The notes beneath the pieces were generated by a model. That model saw only the letters and a program-made list of their open reading frames with translations, did no database searches and was not told the DNA's origin. Position numbers and translations under genes: made by a program. From JAZSNA01 sp045536135 (lineage in GTDB: Bacteria; Pseudomonadota; Alphaproteobacteria; CAAHEQ01; UBA3637), in contig JAZSNA010000015.1 in NCBI GenBank assembly GCA_045536135.1, positions 1-26,646 on the forward strand: a stretch of DNA of 26,646 nucleotides, in the 5' to 3' direction. The stretch's first letter is position 1, and each line of letters starts with the position of its first letter. Shown here one piece after another: positions 1 to 7,603 of this stretch.

Positions 1-347
1 CATGAAGCACTATTTGGGCACTTATTTTGCCAAAGAAATGGAGCCGACCGGACGTGTAGCCGCAAGAACGGTATCAAGAGATTATGAAGAAGAAGGGACA
101 AGAACAATCCGATCAATAATCAGACAGAAATCAAGATAAGCAAAACGAAAATCCATCAGAAGGCTCGGATAGATCCGAACAGCAAAAGGATCAATCCCAA
201 GGTGGGGATTCAAATTCTGATGAGAATTCGTCATCAGAACAAAACAGTTCTTCCGGTCAGGGAGAAGAAAATCAATCTGATTTGAATTCCGAACAATCAA
301 GTGATAATCAACCATGTAAAGGCTCTTGCAAAAAAACACTCCATTAA
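1..347 (+). pseudogene. Possible broken coding remnant, acidic Gln/Ser/Asn-rich tail
   Basis: Two short open stretches in different frames together look like the end of a damaged gene cut by the window edge. One frame is open from base 2 to a TAA at 137-139 and includes the residues TYFAKEMEPTGRVAARTVSR. A second frame is open from 120 to a TAA at 345-347. It encodes about 75 residues dominated by Ser, Gln, Asn, Glu and Asp, ending in CKGSCKKTLH, which looks like a disordered tail. The second frame is closed upstream by a TAA at 117-119, so joining the two would need a shift between about 120 and 139. No family is recognised. It could be a decayed accessory gene, a programmed or sequencing frameshift, or chance. 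Confidence 0.25.
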
Positions 348-798
348 CGATGTTGCATTTATTTTTATGACTGGGATATGCCGGTCGGGCTCCAAAGGTC
401 CTCTAGATGGCAGGTAGGTACCCCGAGATGGCAGTAGCAATAACCGTGTTATAAGAACATCTTTTTACATCAAATTTGAGTCTGAATACATCTGTCTCTC
501 TCTGGGATGATTTTTAGGTATCCCAGAAGTCAAGCATTGAAAACAAAGACTGCGCAAATAAAAAGTTGCCAGTGGCAAGTTTTTATGCGTAAAGCAATGA
601 AACACAATGAATTCAAGTGGCAACGCAGAATGAATTGATGTTGGAATTGGTCGCCATTTCTGACGACTTGTGTTTTTTGGCCAAAGGGGGTGGGATTTAT
701 TCGCTACGCTCACCCTTCGGGCTGTTTCGCATTGCTCAACATTGCCTACGTTTCACTTCGGCCGAACCAGTAGTTCATCCAACTCACCCCTTAATCAA
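348..798. other. Intergenic stretch without a supported gene
   Basis: No open frame here has a convincing start, ribosome binding site or protein-like composition. The right half (about 640-790) is visibly richer in G and C than the flanking genes. It contains a perfect 10-bp palindrome TTCGGCCGAA at 757-766 and GGGTG/CACCC complementary pieces near 690-715. Both strands happen to be open for some 240 bases, which is unusual for non-coding AT-rich DNA. It may be a dispersed repeat or a mobile-element relic beside the tRNA gene, but I cannot identify it. Confidence 0.4.
551..591. repeat. Imperfect inverted repeat / terminator-like hairpin
   Basis: The arms AAAAAGTTGCCA (561-572, allowing for one base) and TGGCAAGTTTTT are complementary except for one G/G pair, around a central G. 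The similarity continues weakly outward (TGCGC...TGCG). The stem followed by a T run resembles a rho-independent terminator, but there is no clear gene on either side for it to terminate. It could be a fossil terminator or a repeat. Confidence 0.35.
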
Positions 799-829
799 TA
801 AAAAACGCCCCGATAGACGGGACGTTTTT
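797..829 (-). terminator. Rho-independent terminator of the initiator tRNA
   Basis: The arms at 801-812 and 818-829 form a 12-bp stem with a 5-base loop. The only imperfect position is a G-U wobble in the minus-strand RNA but a C/A mismatch in the plus-strand RNA, so the element fits minus-strand transcription. A run of T follows on the minus strand. It starts six bases past the encoded CCA end of the tRNA. Confidence 0.75.
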
Positions 830-834
830 CTTTT

Positions 835-912
835 TGGTTGCGGGGACGGGATTTGAACCACGTGACCTTCAGGTTATGGGCCTGACGAGCTACCAGACTG
901 CTCCACCCCGCG
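835..912 (-). tRNA. Initiator tRNA-fMet (CAT), with unusual bases
   Basis: The minus strand folds as a tRNA with a CAT anticodon and an encoded CCA. The acceptor stem begins with an unpaired C1 opposite A72, the hallmark of bacterial initiator tRNA that allows formylation and keeps it out of elongation. Three features depart from the norm. Position 33 is C instead of the nearly universal U (loop CCCATAA). The anticodon stem has A29-U41 in place of the first of the three usual G-C pairs. The 5' side of the T stem has six bases (ACGTGG) opposite five (CCCGT), leaving one bulged T and a total of 78 nt instead of 77. A consensus promoter and a terminator flank it, which suggests it is expressed. 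A sequencing or assembly error in the T stem cannot be excluded. Confidence 0.88.
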
Positions 913-925
913 ATAAGTTGTTTTA

Positions 926-954
926 CTTATAACTGATTCATCATCTGTTGTCAA
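926..954 (-). promoter_or_regulatory. Sigma-70-type promoter of the initiator tRNA
   Basis: On the minus strand a perfect -35 TTGACA (949-954) and a -10 TATAAG (926-931) are separated by exactly 17 bp. The predicted start lies about 7 bases before the mature tRNA end at 912. The -35 box lies inside the last codons of the ADP-ribosyltransferase-like gene. Confidence 0.7.
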
Positions 955-1810
955 GTTCTTTTTTCATTTTGCATTGAACTTTATTAAAAAGCTGTTGCAT
1001 TTTACTTTCGGCTTTATCCTCAACGTATGGTTTTTGAACTTCCTCAGCTAAAAAATCTTTTTGTCTTTGATCTAACTTTTCTTCAAAAAAATCATTTATA
1101 CTCACATAATGTCTATCTTTTTCGCCCAAGAAAAAGACTTGTTCCGGACGAAAAACAATATAACTGATTGAGCCCTTATCTTCCCAAGTATTTTTATACT
1201 GAACACCATCAAAACCTTCTTTTTCCAAATAACGGATTAAACGTTGAAATTTGACCCGTTTTTTTAAATGACGAGCATCATCTTTTCCCGCCTCATTCGG
1301 ATCATATAATTTTTCCAAAGACAATTCATACCGCAATTCATCTTCTTTCATCGTATCCGGATTTTTAAATATAAACCGATATAAAGCCTGAGCATTCCGT
1401 TGTGCTATATCCTCATCCGAATAACGTTTTTTAAAAAAAGGTTTATTCCAATAATTACCCCTCATCCAACTTTCCCATTTTACGGGTTCACTATGCATTC
1501 CGATATCATCCATAATCAATGGTTTTGTTATCGATAAGTTAACTAAATATGTTGTATAATCTATATTATATTTTGGCACAACGGAAGAACAAGCCTCTTC
1601 ATCTATCCTTTGAGCCAATTCTTCATAATTCGTATACTGATAGCGATTACGAAAAATATCTTCAGATACTCTAGCAGATGCTTTTTCTGTCCCGAAATGA
1701 GAAAGTGGATAGAATCGGTCAATCTTTGTATCCGTTGAATGGAAAAGCAAGATATTTTGACCATTTTCATCTTTCAATATCGAATTTTCCAATTTAAATT
1801 CATATTCCAT
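941..1810 (-). CDS. ADP-ribosyltransferase-like protein (ART-PolyVal type)
   Basis: This 289-residue protein shows the pattern I associate with the ADP-ribosyltransferase domain of phage and conjugative-element polyvalent proteins. Near the N-terminus is ILLFHST (residues 20-26), followed by the PLSHFGT segment (35-41). A central strand reads TYLVNLSITKPL, and late in the protein comes GFDGVQYKNTWED followed by SYIVFRPEQVFFLG. A Lys/Glu/Gln-rich, probably helical tail follows. No signal peptide or membrane segment is seen, so it should act in the cytoplasm or be delivered elsewhere. By family logic it would transfer ADP-ribose from NAD+ to an unknown target. It stands alone: no immunity gene or phage genes are adjacent. 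The start is the only ATG in the N-terminal part. It has no Shine-Dalgarno sequence and sits about 9 bases after a -10 box. The domain call is from motif memory and needs a profile search. Confidence 0.55.
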   Translation of the reverse strand: MEYEFKLENSILKDENGQNILLFHSTDTKIDRFYPLSHFGTEKASARVSEDIFRNRYQYTNYEELAQRIDEEACSSVVPKYNIDYTTYLVNLSITKPLIMDDIGMHSEPVKWESWMRGNYWNKPFFKKRYSDEDIAQRNAQALYRFIFKNPDTMKEDELRYELSLEKLYDPNEAGKDDARHLKKRVKFQRLIRYLEKEGFDGVQYKNTWEDKGSISYIVFRPEQVFFLGEKDRHYVSINDFFEEKLDQRQKDFLAEEVQKPYVEDKAESKMQQLFNKVQCKMKKELDNR

Positions 1811-1819
1811 AATGGATTA

Positions 1820-1848
1820 ATTATACAATAAAAAACAAGGAAAATCAA
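1820..1848 (-). promoter_or_regulatory. Promoter of the ART-like gene, probably leaderless
   Basis: Minus strand: -35 TTGATT (1843-1848), a 17-bp spacer and a consensus -10 TATAAT (1820-1825). Only 9 bases separate the -10 box from the ATG at 1810, so the mRNA would start within a few bases of the start codon, and no Shine-Dalgarno sequence is present. Confidence 0.6.
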
Positions 1849-1858
1849 CAAAAAATCT

Positions 1859-1886
1859 TTGACTCAAAAGAAAAATATGTTATATA
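1859..1886 (+). promoter_or_regulatory. Promoter of the DUF502-gpmI-envC-ctpA operon
   Basis: -35 TTGACT (1859-1864) and an extended -10 TGtTATATA (hexamer at 1881-1886) with a 16-bp spacer. The TATATATA run allows a register shift of two bases. A GGAAAGGA ribosome binding site follows at about 1897-1904, before the ATG at 1915. Confidence 0.55.
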
Positions 1887-1914
1887 TAACCTTAACGGAA
1901 AGGAAATAAAAAAA

Positions 1915-2628
1915 ATGAAAGAAAAATCATTAAAAACTTACTTTATGACCGGTCTGTTGGTTTCTGCACCATTAGCCATTACCATTTATTTTGCCATATC
2001 ACTCATCAGTTGGATTGATGATATTTTTACAACAATGCTTCCGCCCAAATATAATCCGGAAACATACTTGGCTTATTCCGTTCCGGGTCTCGGCGTTGTC
2101 ATTTTGCTTTTATTGATGATCTTAATCGGCATGATTTCCAGCGGGTGGATCGGGAACTTTTTCTTATCAAGTTTAAACAAAATCATATCTAAATTGCCGA
2201 TTATTTCAGGCTTATACAGTTCACTGAAAAAAATTTTGGAAACCGTATTAGGTGGGGAACAAAGCAAAGCTTTCCGTCAGGCTGTTTTGGTTCATTTTCC
2301 GCATCAAGACTGTTGGACTATTGCCTTTTTAACCGGTAAAGTTTATTCAAAAATTCAAAAGAAAATCGGACCGGATGAATTCATCAGCGTCTATGTTCCA
2401 ACCACACCGAACCCGACATCCGGATATTTGGTTTTTGTTAAAAAGAAAGATACCATTCCTCTGCAAATAAAAGTGGAAGATGCTTGGAAAATCGTTATTT
2501 CAACCGGTATCATCACACCGGATACACCTCAAAAACAACAGGACGCCTTAAACGAAGCGATTGAAAAAGCAAAGAAAAACTGGACAATTATTAATAAACA
2601 TTCTCTTACATCAAAGGATAAAAAATGA
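1915..2628 (+). CDS. DUF502 family inner-membrane protein
   Basis: This 237-residue protein has the DUF502 pattern. A first membrane helix lies at about 11-34 (TGLLVSAPLAITIYFAISLI) and a second at about 55-77 (VPGLGVVILLLLMILIGMIS). A soluble part follows that contains the family signature VYVPTTPNPTSGYLVFV at about 160-176 and a conserved block around EDAWKIVISTG. Its function is not established. It is the first gene of the operon and overlaps gpmI by the 4-base ATGA, so translation is probably coupled. The Lys-rich C-terminus is short. The family assignment is firm; any role in envelope homeostasis would be inference from the cell-wall genes downstream. Confidence 0.85.
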   Translation: MKEKSLKTYFMTGLLVSAPLAITIYFAISLISWIDDIFTTMLPPKYNPETYLAYSVPGLGVVILLLLMILIGMISSGWIGNFFLSSLNKIISKLPIISGLYSSLKKILETVLGGEQSKAFRQAVLVHFPHQDCWTIAFLTGKVYSKIQKKIGPDEFISVYVPTTPNPTSGYLVFVKKKDTIPLQIKVEDAWKIVISTGIITPDTPQKQQDALNEAIEKAKKNWTIINKHSLTSKDKK

Positions 2629-4160
2629 CAAATAATATTCAAAAACCGATTGTTTTATGTATTTTAGACGGATGGGGATACCGTGAAAATACGGAAAATA
2701 ATGCCATTAAATTGGCGAATACACCCAATTGGAACAAGTTGATATCAACCTATCCCCATACCTTATTAAAAACCTCTGGATTAGATGTCGGTCTACCGGC
2801 CGGACAAATGGGAAATTCGGAAGTCGGTCATACCAATATCGGTGCCGGACGGGTCGTTATGCAAGATTTACCTCGCATTGACATGGCCATTTCCGATGAC
2901 ACACTCAAAACAAATCCCATTTTAGGGGAGATGATTCAAACATTAAAGGAAAACGGCAAAGATTGCCATTTAATGGGTTTAATGTCCGATGGTGGCGTTC
3001 ATTCACATATCAATCACTTTATTGCCTTGGCAAAAATAATCGCCGAAGCCGGTATCAATGTTTGGATTGATGCTTATATGGACGGGCGGGATACTCCCCC
3101 GAAATCCGGTATCAACTATATCAAAGAATTTATCAATCAAACAAAAGATTATCCGAATATCAAAATAGCCGTTGTTTCCGGTCGTTATTATGCAATGGAT
3201 CGAGACAACCGTTGGGAACGTGTTTCTTTGGCTTATAACGCCTTAACCAAAGCCGAAGCCCCCCGCTTTGCCACGGCGACTGAGGCAATGGAATCCAGTT
3301 ATCAACAAGACATCACGGATGAATTTATTGTCCCCTGCGTCATCGGTGATTATGTCGGCATGAACGACGGAGACGCATTTTTAATGGTTAATTACCGATC
3401 CGATCGAGCCAGAGAAATAACTCAAATGCTTGCAGAGGCGACTTTTGACAAAGCCCCTCGGGAAAAAGTGGTTCATTTTTCAGCCTGTGTGGGAATGACA
3501 CAATATTCCGCCGAACACACAAAATGGTTAAAAACTCTTTTCCCGCCCGAAGAACTTTCCAATATCTTGGGAGAGGTTCTGGCTCAAAATAACAAAAAGC
3601 AACTTCGCATTGCCGAAACGGAAAAATATGCTCATGTCACTTTCTTCTTTAACGGTGGAGAAGAAAAACAATTTGACGGTGAAGAACGTATTTTAATCCC
3701 ATCTCCCAAAGTGGCGACATATGACTTACAACCCGAAATGTCGGCAATTGAAGTCACCGACAAACTGGTAGATGCCGTTGAAAATGGTGGCTTTGATGTC
3801 ATTATTGTCAATTTTGCCAATTGTGATATGGTTGGACATACCGGAATTTTACCGGCAGCCATCAAAGCAGTTGAAACCGTAGATACCTGTATCGGTCGCT
3901 TGTATGACGCAGTCATGAAGCAAAACGGCATTATTTTGATGAGCGCTGATCACGGCAATGCCGAAATGATGAAGGATGAGGCAACGGGTTCACCTTATAC
4001 GGCTCACACAACATTTGACGTTCCCTGTTTATTAATCAATGCACCAAAAGAATATAAAATTCATTCGGGTCGCCTGTCGGATATTGCACCAACGATTTTA
4101 GAGCTGATGAACATCGAACAACCTGAGGAAATGAATGGGAAAAGCTTAATCGAAAAATGA
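2625..4160 (+). CDS. gpmI: 2,3-bisphosphoglycerate-independent phosphoglycerate mutase
   Basis: Interconverts 3-phosphoglycerate and 2-phosphoglycerate in glycolysis and gluconeogenesis, in the cytoplasm, using two manganese ions and a phosphoserine intermediate. At 511 residues it has the family's full length. Visible motifs are the metal-binding LDGWG (Asp15), the nucleophile motif GNSEVGH (Ser65), DGRDTPP near residue 154, the NYRSDRAREI segment near 257, and the C-terminal metal site ADHGNAEMM near 440. It overlaps both neighbours by 4-base ATGA junctions, so DUF502, gpmI and envC are one translationally coupled unit. The arrangement gpmI-envC-ctpA is a usual alphaproteobacterial order. 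Nothing is unusual in the sequence. Confidence 0.97.
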   Translation: MTNNIQKPIVLCILDGWGYRENTENNAIKLANTPNWNKLISTYPHTLLKTSGLDVGLPAGQMGNSEVGHTNIGAGRVVMQDLPRIDMAISDDTLKTNPILGEMIQTLKENGKDCHLMGLMSDGGVHSHINHFIALAKIIAEAGINVWIDAYMDGRDTPPKSGINYIKEFINQTKDYPNIKIAVVSGRYYAMDRDNRWERVSLAYNALTKAEAPRFATATEAMESSYQQDITDEFIVPCVIGDYVGMNDGDAFLMVNYRSDRAREITQMLAEATFDKAPREKVVHFSACVGMTQYSAEHTKWLKTLFPPEELSNILGEVLAQNNKKQLRIAETEKYAHVTFFFNGGEEKQFDGEERILIPSPKVATYDLQPEMSAIEVTDKLVDAVENGGFDVIIVNFANCDMVGHTGILPAAIKAVETVDTCIGRLYDAVMKQNGIILMSADHGNAEMMKDEATGSPYTAHTTFDVPCLLINAPKEYKIHSGRLSDIAPTILELMNIEQPEEMNGKSLIEK

Positions 4161-5290
4161 TTAAATTTTTATTTTGTTTTTTTATAATAAGTTCTGTTTG
4201 GGCTTCGAATCCGTCCATTGCTGATTTGACACGTATTCGACTTCAAGCCGAAACAGAACAAAAACAAAGTAAAGATTTTGCCCAAAAAGCCAAAACCGTT
4301 GAAAAAGAAATTTCATCTGTTCAAAAACAGATGATTGATACAGCCAAAAAAGTTCAAAATTTAGAAGATAATCTGTCTTCCTTAGAAGAAAAACTGGCGT
4401 CTTTATCAAAAGAACGAGACGAAACAACGGCTCAATTTATCAAAAACCGAACCATGACAATCAGCCTATTATCCGGACTTCAAAAAATGGCTCTCCATCC
4501 ACCGGAAAGTATGTTTTTCACACCCAACCATCCGGTGGACAACATTCGCACTTCCTTACTTTTAAAAAACATTTTAATTCCGTTGAATGCCCGTATCGTA
4601 TCACTTAAAAATAACTTAAATACAATCAATTCGTTGACACTGACGATGAATTCTCAACTAAATCAAATCAAGGAAACATCGACTGAATTAAAAAATCAAC
4701 GAGATAATATTGACCGATTATTAAAACAAAAAATGCTTCTTCAAAACCATTTAGAAGTTCGAAGCGAACTGGCCAAAGAAAAAGGATTTGAGCTGGCAAA
4801 AAAAGCCAAAGATATTGAAGATTTAATCAAACGTTTAGAAGTTGCCCGTCAAAATCAAATTGCATCAGTCAAAAAAGAAGTTCCCTTTAAGTCCGGTGCA
4901 TTTGTTCGATCAAAAGGGAATTTGCCTCTGCCCGTCCGGGGGACAATCTTTAAAAAATATAACCAAATGCAAGACAGTGGCATACCGACCAAAGGAATGA
5001 CAATCTTATCCCGTCCGGGGGCGCAGGTTATCGCACCGTTTGACGGAACAATTCTTTTTGCCGCACCATTTAAAGGTTTCGGCAACTTAATTATTATTGA
5101 ACATTCCGACGGATATCACACACTTTTATCTGGACTGGATGAAGTCGCCGTCACCACCGGTCAATCCGTTTTAACCGGAGAACCGATTGGGGTAATGCCA
5201 TCGGGGAATTCTGGCAAATTATATTTGGAACTTCGAAAAGATACAAATCCGATAGATCCGGGTAATTGGTTTTCATTTAAAAAGGGATAA
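4157..5290 (+). CDS. envC: Murein hydrolase activator EnvC-like (degenerate M23/LytM)
   Basis: A secreted 377-residue protein with a signal peptide (cleavage near SSVWA-S, residue 17), a long coiled coil (about 20-240) and a C-terminal LytM/M23 domain (about 258-372). The zinc ligands of active M23 peptidases are missing: the usual GxHxGxD segment reads TKGMTIL, and the final HxH segment reads YLELRK. This matches the EnvC class, which activates amidases at the division site and does not cut peptidoglycan itself. The WFSFKKG ending follows the usual family pattern after NPxxW. The start overlaps the gpmI stop (ATGA). The partner amidase is not in this window. An alternative name is M23 family peptidase; the lost ligands argue against catalysis. 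Confidence 0.88.
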   Translation: MIKFLFCFFIISSVWASNPSIADLTRIRLQAETEQKQSKDFAQKAKTVEKEISSVQKQMIDTAKKVQNLEDNLSSLEEKLASLSKERDETTAQFIKNRTMTISLLSGLQKMALHPPESMFFTPNHPVDNIRTSLLLKNILIPLNARIVSLKNNLNTINSLTLTMNSQLNQIKETSTELKNQRDNIDRLLKQKMLLQNHLEVRSELAKEKGFELAKKAKDIEDLIKRLEVARQNQIASVKKEVPFKSGAFVRSKGNLPLPVRGTIFKKYNQMQDSGIPTKGMTILSRPGAQVIAPFDGTILFAAPFKGFGNLIIIEHSDGYHTLLSGLDEVAVTTGQSVLTGEPIGVMPSGNSGKLYLELRKDTNPIDPGNWFSFKKG

Positions 5291-5291
5291 G

Positions 5292-6287
5292 ATGAAAAAA
5301 CTACCCATATTGATAATCTTGACAATTATTGCCATGGGTATAAAGGGCTATATAGATCGCCCTGTTTTTTCGGATAAACCGACCGTTTTAATTTTCATCG
5401 ATCCGGATAAAGATATTTCAGAAAATAGCCAAAAAATTATCTCTGCCTTTCGAAATAATTTATCATTTGATTTAATTGTTCATTCTGCGAATCCGGATAA
5501 AAATAAAACTGTTTCTTTACTTCAATTACAAATCTATCGTTATCCGATCAGTGCAATTATCACGACCGGAAATACGGCCAAAGATATATTACCGATTACT
5601 TCCAAAAATGAACTTTTAACATTAAATACACATCCCGTTGATTTGGATAAAAACACCACCGTTCAACCGTATATCAACTTTTATCCGACAACGTCGGAAG
5701 AAATTCAATTTTTAGCAAAATACACCAAATCCGCTTATCGTCAAATCATCGTATTTTATCCCCAAGATAATCCGGATTTTTACCAAAGATTTAAAGAAAG
5801 TTATACGGATAAAAAAAATAAAATCATTCAAACCGAAGCATACACAACATCGGCCAAAGGCAATCAAGGTCTTATTAAACATGCTCTGTATTATCATCCG
5901 AAAGCCATTGTTGTTTTGGGGGATAAAGGACAAATCGCCTCCATTTTAAGCTTATTAAATCAATCTGAATATAATGGCATCATTCTTACTTTATCATCTG
6001 TTTTTACACCGAATCTCTCTCAAAAATATCCGTATCTTTCAAAAAAAATCATCTTTCCGTTATTAAGCGGACAATTTAAAAATTCTAAAATGCCGTTAGA
6101 ATTCGGACTTGAAGAATATATTTCAATTTTAAATTTTTTATCATCCACGCAAACGGAAATAACCAAAGAAAATATTTTATCTCTTTTACCAAATCGACAA
6201 TTAAATATCTTTACGATTGATGATAAAAATGCTATTCTGTTGCCAAACGAAACACCACAACAGTTGGATATGAACAAAAGGAATTAA
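5292..6287 (+). CDS. Exported protein with periplasmic-binding (type I) fold, LpoA-like context
   Basis: A 331-residue protein beginning with a hydrophobic segment (residues 4-20) that could be a signal peptide or anchor; no lipobox cysteine is present. The rest alternates strands and helices in the manner of type I periplasmic binding proteins. PTVLIFIDPDKDIS opens the fold, AIITTGNTAKDILPI looks like a substrate-loop strand, RQIIVFYPQDNPDFYQRF begins the second lobe, and KAIVVLGDKGQIASILSLL and YNGIILTLSS follow. It starts one base after the envC stop and ends one base before ctpA, so it belongs to this cell-wall operon. The fold and context recall LpoA, the outer-membrane activator of penicillin-binding proteins, but the similarity is structural inference. 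An ABC-transporter solute receptor is the alternative, yet no transporter genes are near. Confidence 0.55.
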   Translation: MKKLPILIILTIIAMGIKGYIDRPVFSDKPTVLIFIDPDKDISENSQKIISAFRNNLSFDLIVHSANPDKNKTVSLLQLQIYRYPISAIITTGNTAKDILPITSKNELLTLNTHPVDLDKNTTVQPYINFYPTTSEEIQFLAKYTKSAYRQIIVFYPQDNPDFYQRFKESYTDKKNKIIQTEAYTTSAKGNQGLIKHALYYHPKAIVVLGDKGQIASILSLLNQSEYNGIILTLSSVFTPNLSQKYPYLSKKIIFPLLSGQFKNSKMPLEFGLEEYISILNFLSSTQTEITKENILSLLPNRQLNIFTIDDKNAILLPNETPQQLDMNKRN

Positions 6288-6288
6288 G

Positions 6289-7563
6289 ATGAAAAAAATT
6301 TTATTATTATTTTTACTTTTAAGCCCTATCATCGATGCGTCTGCCCCCACCGATGAACAACATATTGAAAAAGTCAAAAAAGATCCTTATCTTTTATTGG
6401 AGCTTTTCGGTAATGCCTTTAAATCAACCCGAAATGAATATGTTGATAACGTTGATGATAAAAAATTAATCGAGGCAGCCATTAACGGCATGTTATCTTC
6501 TTTGGATCCGCACAGTAATTATCTGACAGAACGGGATTTTGACGATATAGACTCTCAAACGAAAGGGGAATTCGGCGGTTTAGGCATGGAAGTTTCCGGA
6601 GAAAACGGTTTTGTCCGTATTATTGCTCCAATGGATGACACACCGGCCGATCGTGCCGGATTAAAAGCCGGAGACATCATCACCCATGTTGACGATGAAA
6701 TTTTAATCGGAATTTCCTTATCCGAAGCCATCAATCGGATGCGTGGTCCAGCCGGAACAAAGGTTAAATTAAAAATCGCCCGTGAAGGGAAAGAGCCTTT
6801 TGATAAAGTCTTAACCCGTGAAATGATTCAAATTGAAAGTATTCGTTGGGATATTGTGGAAGATATCGGCATTTTAAGAGTTTCGACTTTCAGTACAACC
6901 ACCACCCCATCTGCTCAAAAAGCCATTCAAGATATGTTGGAACACCATATAAAAGGCATTGTGTTGGATTTAAGAAACAACCCAGGCGGATTATTGGAAG
7001 AAGCTGTCGGTATTTCGGATCTGTTTTTATCACAAGGCGAAATCGTATCTACCCGATCACGTCGACCGGAAGAAACAATCATTTTGTCTGCCACGACACC
7101 GGATATGACACAAAACTTACCGCTGGTCGTTTTAATTAACGAAGGTTCCGCATCTGCGTCCGAAATTGTTGCCGGTGCGATTCAAGACCATAAAAGGGGG
7201 GTCATTGTCGGCACACCCAGTTTTGGGAAAGGTTCTGTCCAAACATTAAAACCAATCCCCGGATATGGTGCGATTAAAATGACAACTGCCCGTTATTACA
7301 CACCGTCCGGTAATTCCATTCAAGGCCGGGGTATTACGCCGGATGTTTTAATCCCTCGGGCAACAATTACGGAAGAACCGATTATCCAAGGGTTTAAGGA
7401 AGAAAACTTAAAGGGTGCATTGGGGGAAGCTCCGGGTCAAAAACTTAAAAAAAATAAAAAGAAAAAAGAGACGACTCAAAAGAAAATTGAACATCAAAAA
7501 GACTATCAATTATCTCGTGCAATTGATATCTTAAAGGGTATTATTGCTTTAAACTTGAAATAA
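6289..7563 (+). CDS. ctpA: Carboxyl-terminal processing protease, S41 family
   Basis: A periplasmic serine protease of 424 residues that trims or degrades exported proteins and in several bacteria controls levels of peptidoglycan hydrolases. It has a signal peptide (about 1-19), a PDZ domain (about 95-180, GGLGMEV to AREGKEPF) and the S41 catalytic domain (about 185-370). The catalytic serine is Ser289 in EGSASASE and the general base is Lys314 in SFGKGSVQ, with Gln318 four residues on. The spacings of 25 and 4 match the Prc family. The tail is a short Lys-rich stretch followed by a helix. It is the last gene of the DUF502-gpmI-envC operon, with one base between it and the preceding stop. A strong promoter for the next genes begins inside its final codons. 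Confidence 0.96.
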   Translation: MKKILLLFLLLSPIIDASAPTDEQHIEKVKKDPYLLLELFGNAFKSTRNEYVDNVDDKKLIEAAINGMLSSLDPHSNYLTERDFDDIDSQTKGEFGGLGMEVSGENGFVRIIAPMDDTPADRAGLKAGDIITHVDDEILIGISLSEAINRMRGPAGTKVKLKIAREGKEPFDKVLTREMIQIESIRWDIVEDIGILRVSTFSTTTTPSAQKAIQDMLEHHIKGIVLDLRNNPGGLLEEAVGISDLFLSQGEIVSTRSRRPEETIILSATTPDMTQNLPLVVLINEGSASASEIVAGAIQDHKRGVIVGTPSFGKGSVQTLKPIPGYGAIKMTTARYYTPSGNSIQGRGITPDVLIPRATITEEPIIQGFKEENLKGALGEAPGQKLKKNKKKKETTQKKIEHQKDYQLSRAIDILKGIIALNLK

Positions 7564-7583
7564 AATAAAAAATGTGATATAAT
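7555..7583 (+). promoter_or_regulatory. Strong sigma-70-type promoter of the 83/398-aa gene pair
   Basis: -35 TTGAAA (7555-7560), a 17-bp spacer and a consensus -10 TATAAT (7578-7583) preceded by TG one base away (extended -10). The -35 overlaps the last codons of ctpA. The predicted start is about 14 bases before the ATG at 7604, leaving room only for the GGGGAG ribosome binding site at 7594-7599. Confidence 0.75.
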
Positions 7584-7603
7584 GCCAGACATAGGGGAGC
7601 AAG

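Noticed and set aside
465..856. Open frames of about 80 codons on both strands in the block left of the tRNA.
   Set aside because: No ribosome binding sites, protein-like composition or recognisable motifs; the plus-strand frame runs into the tRNA gene and its terminator.
4869..5282. EnvC-like protein as an active M23 endopeptidase.
   Set aside because: The zinc-binding His and Asp and the final HxH are replaced (TKGMTIL, YLELRK), so it is better read as an activator.
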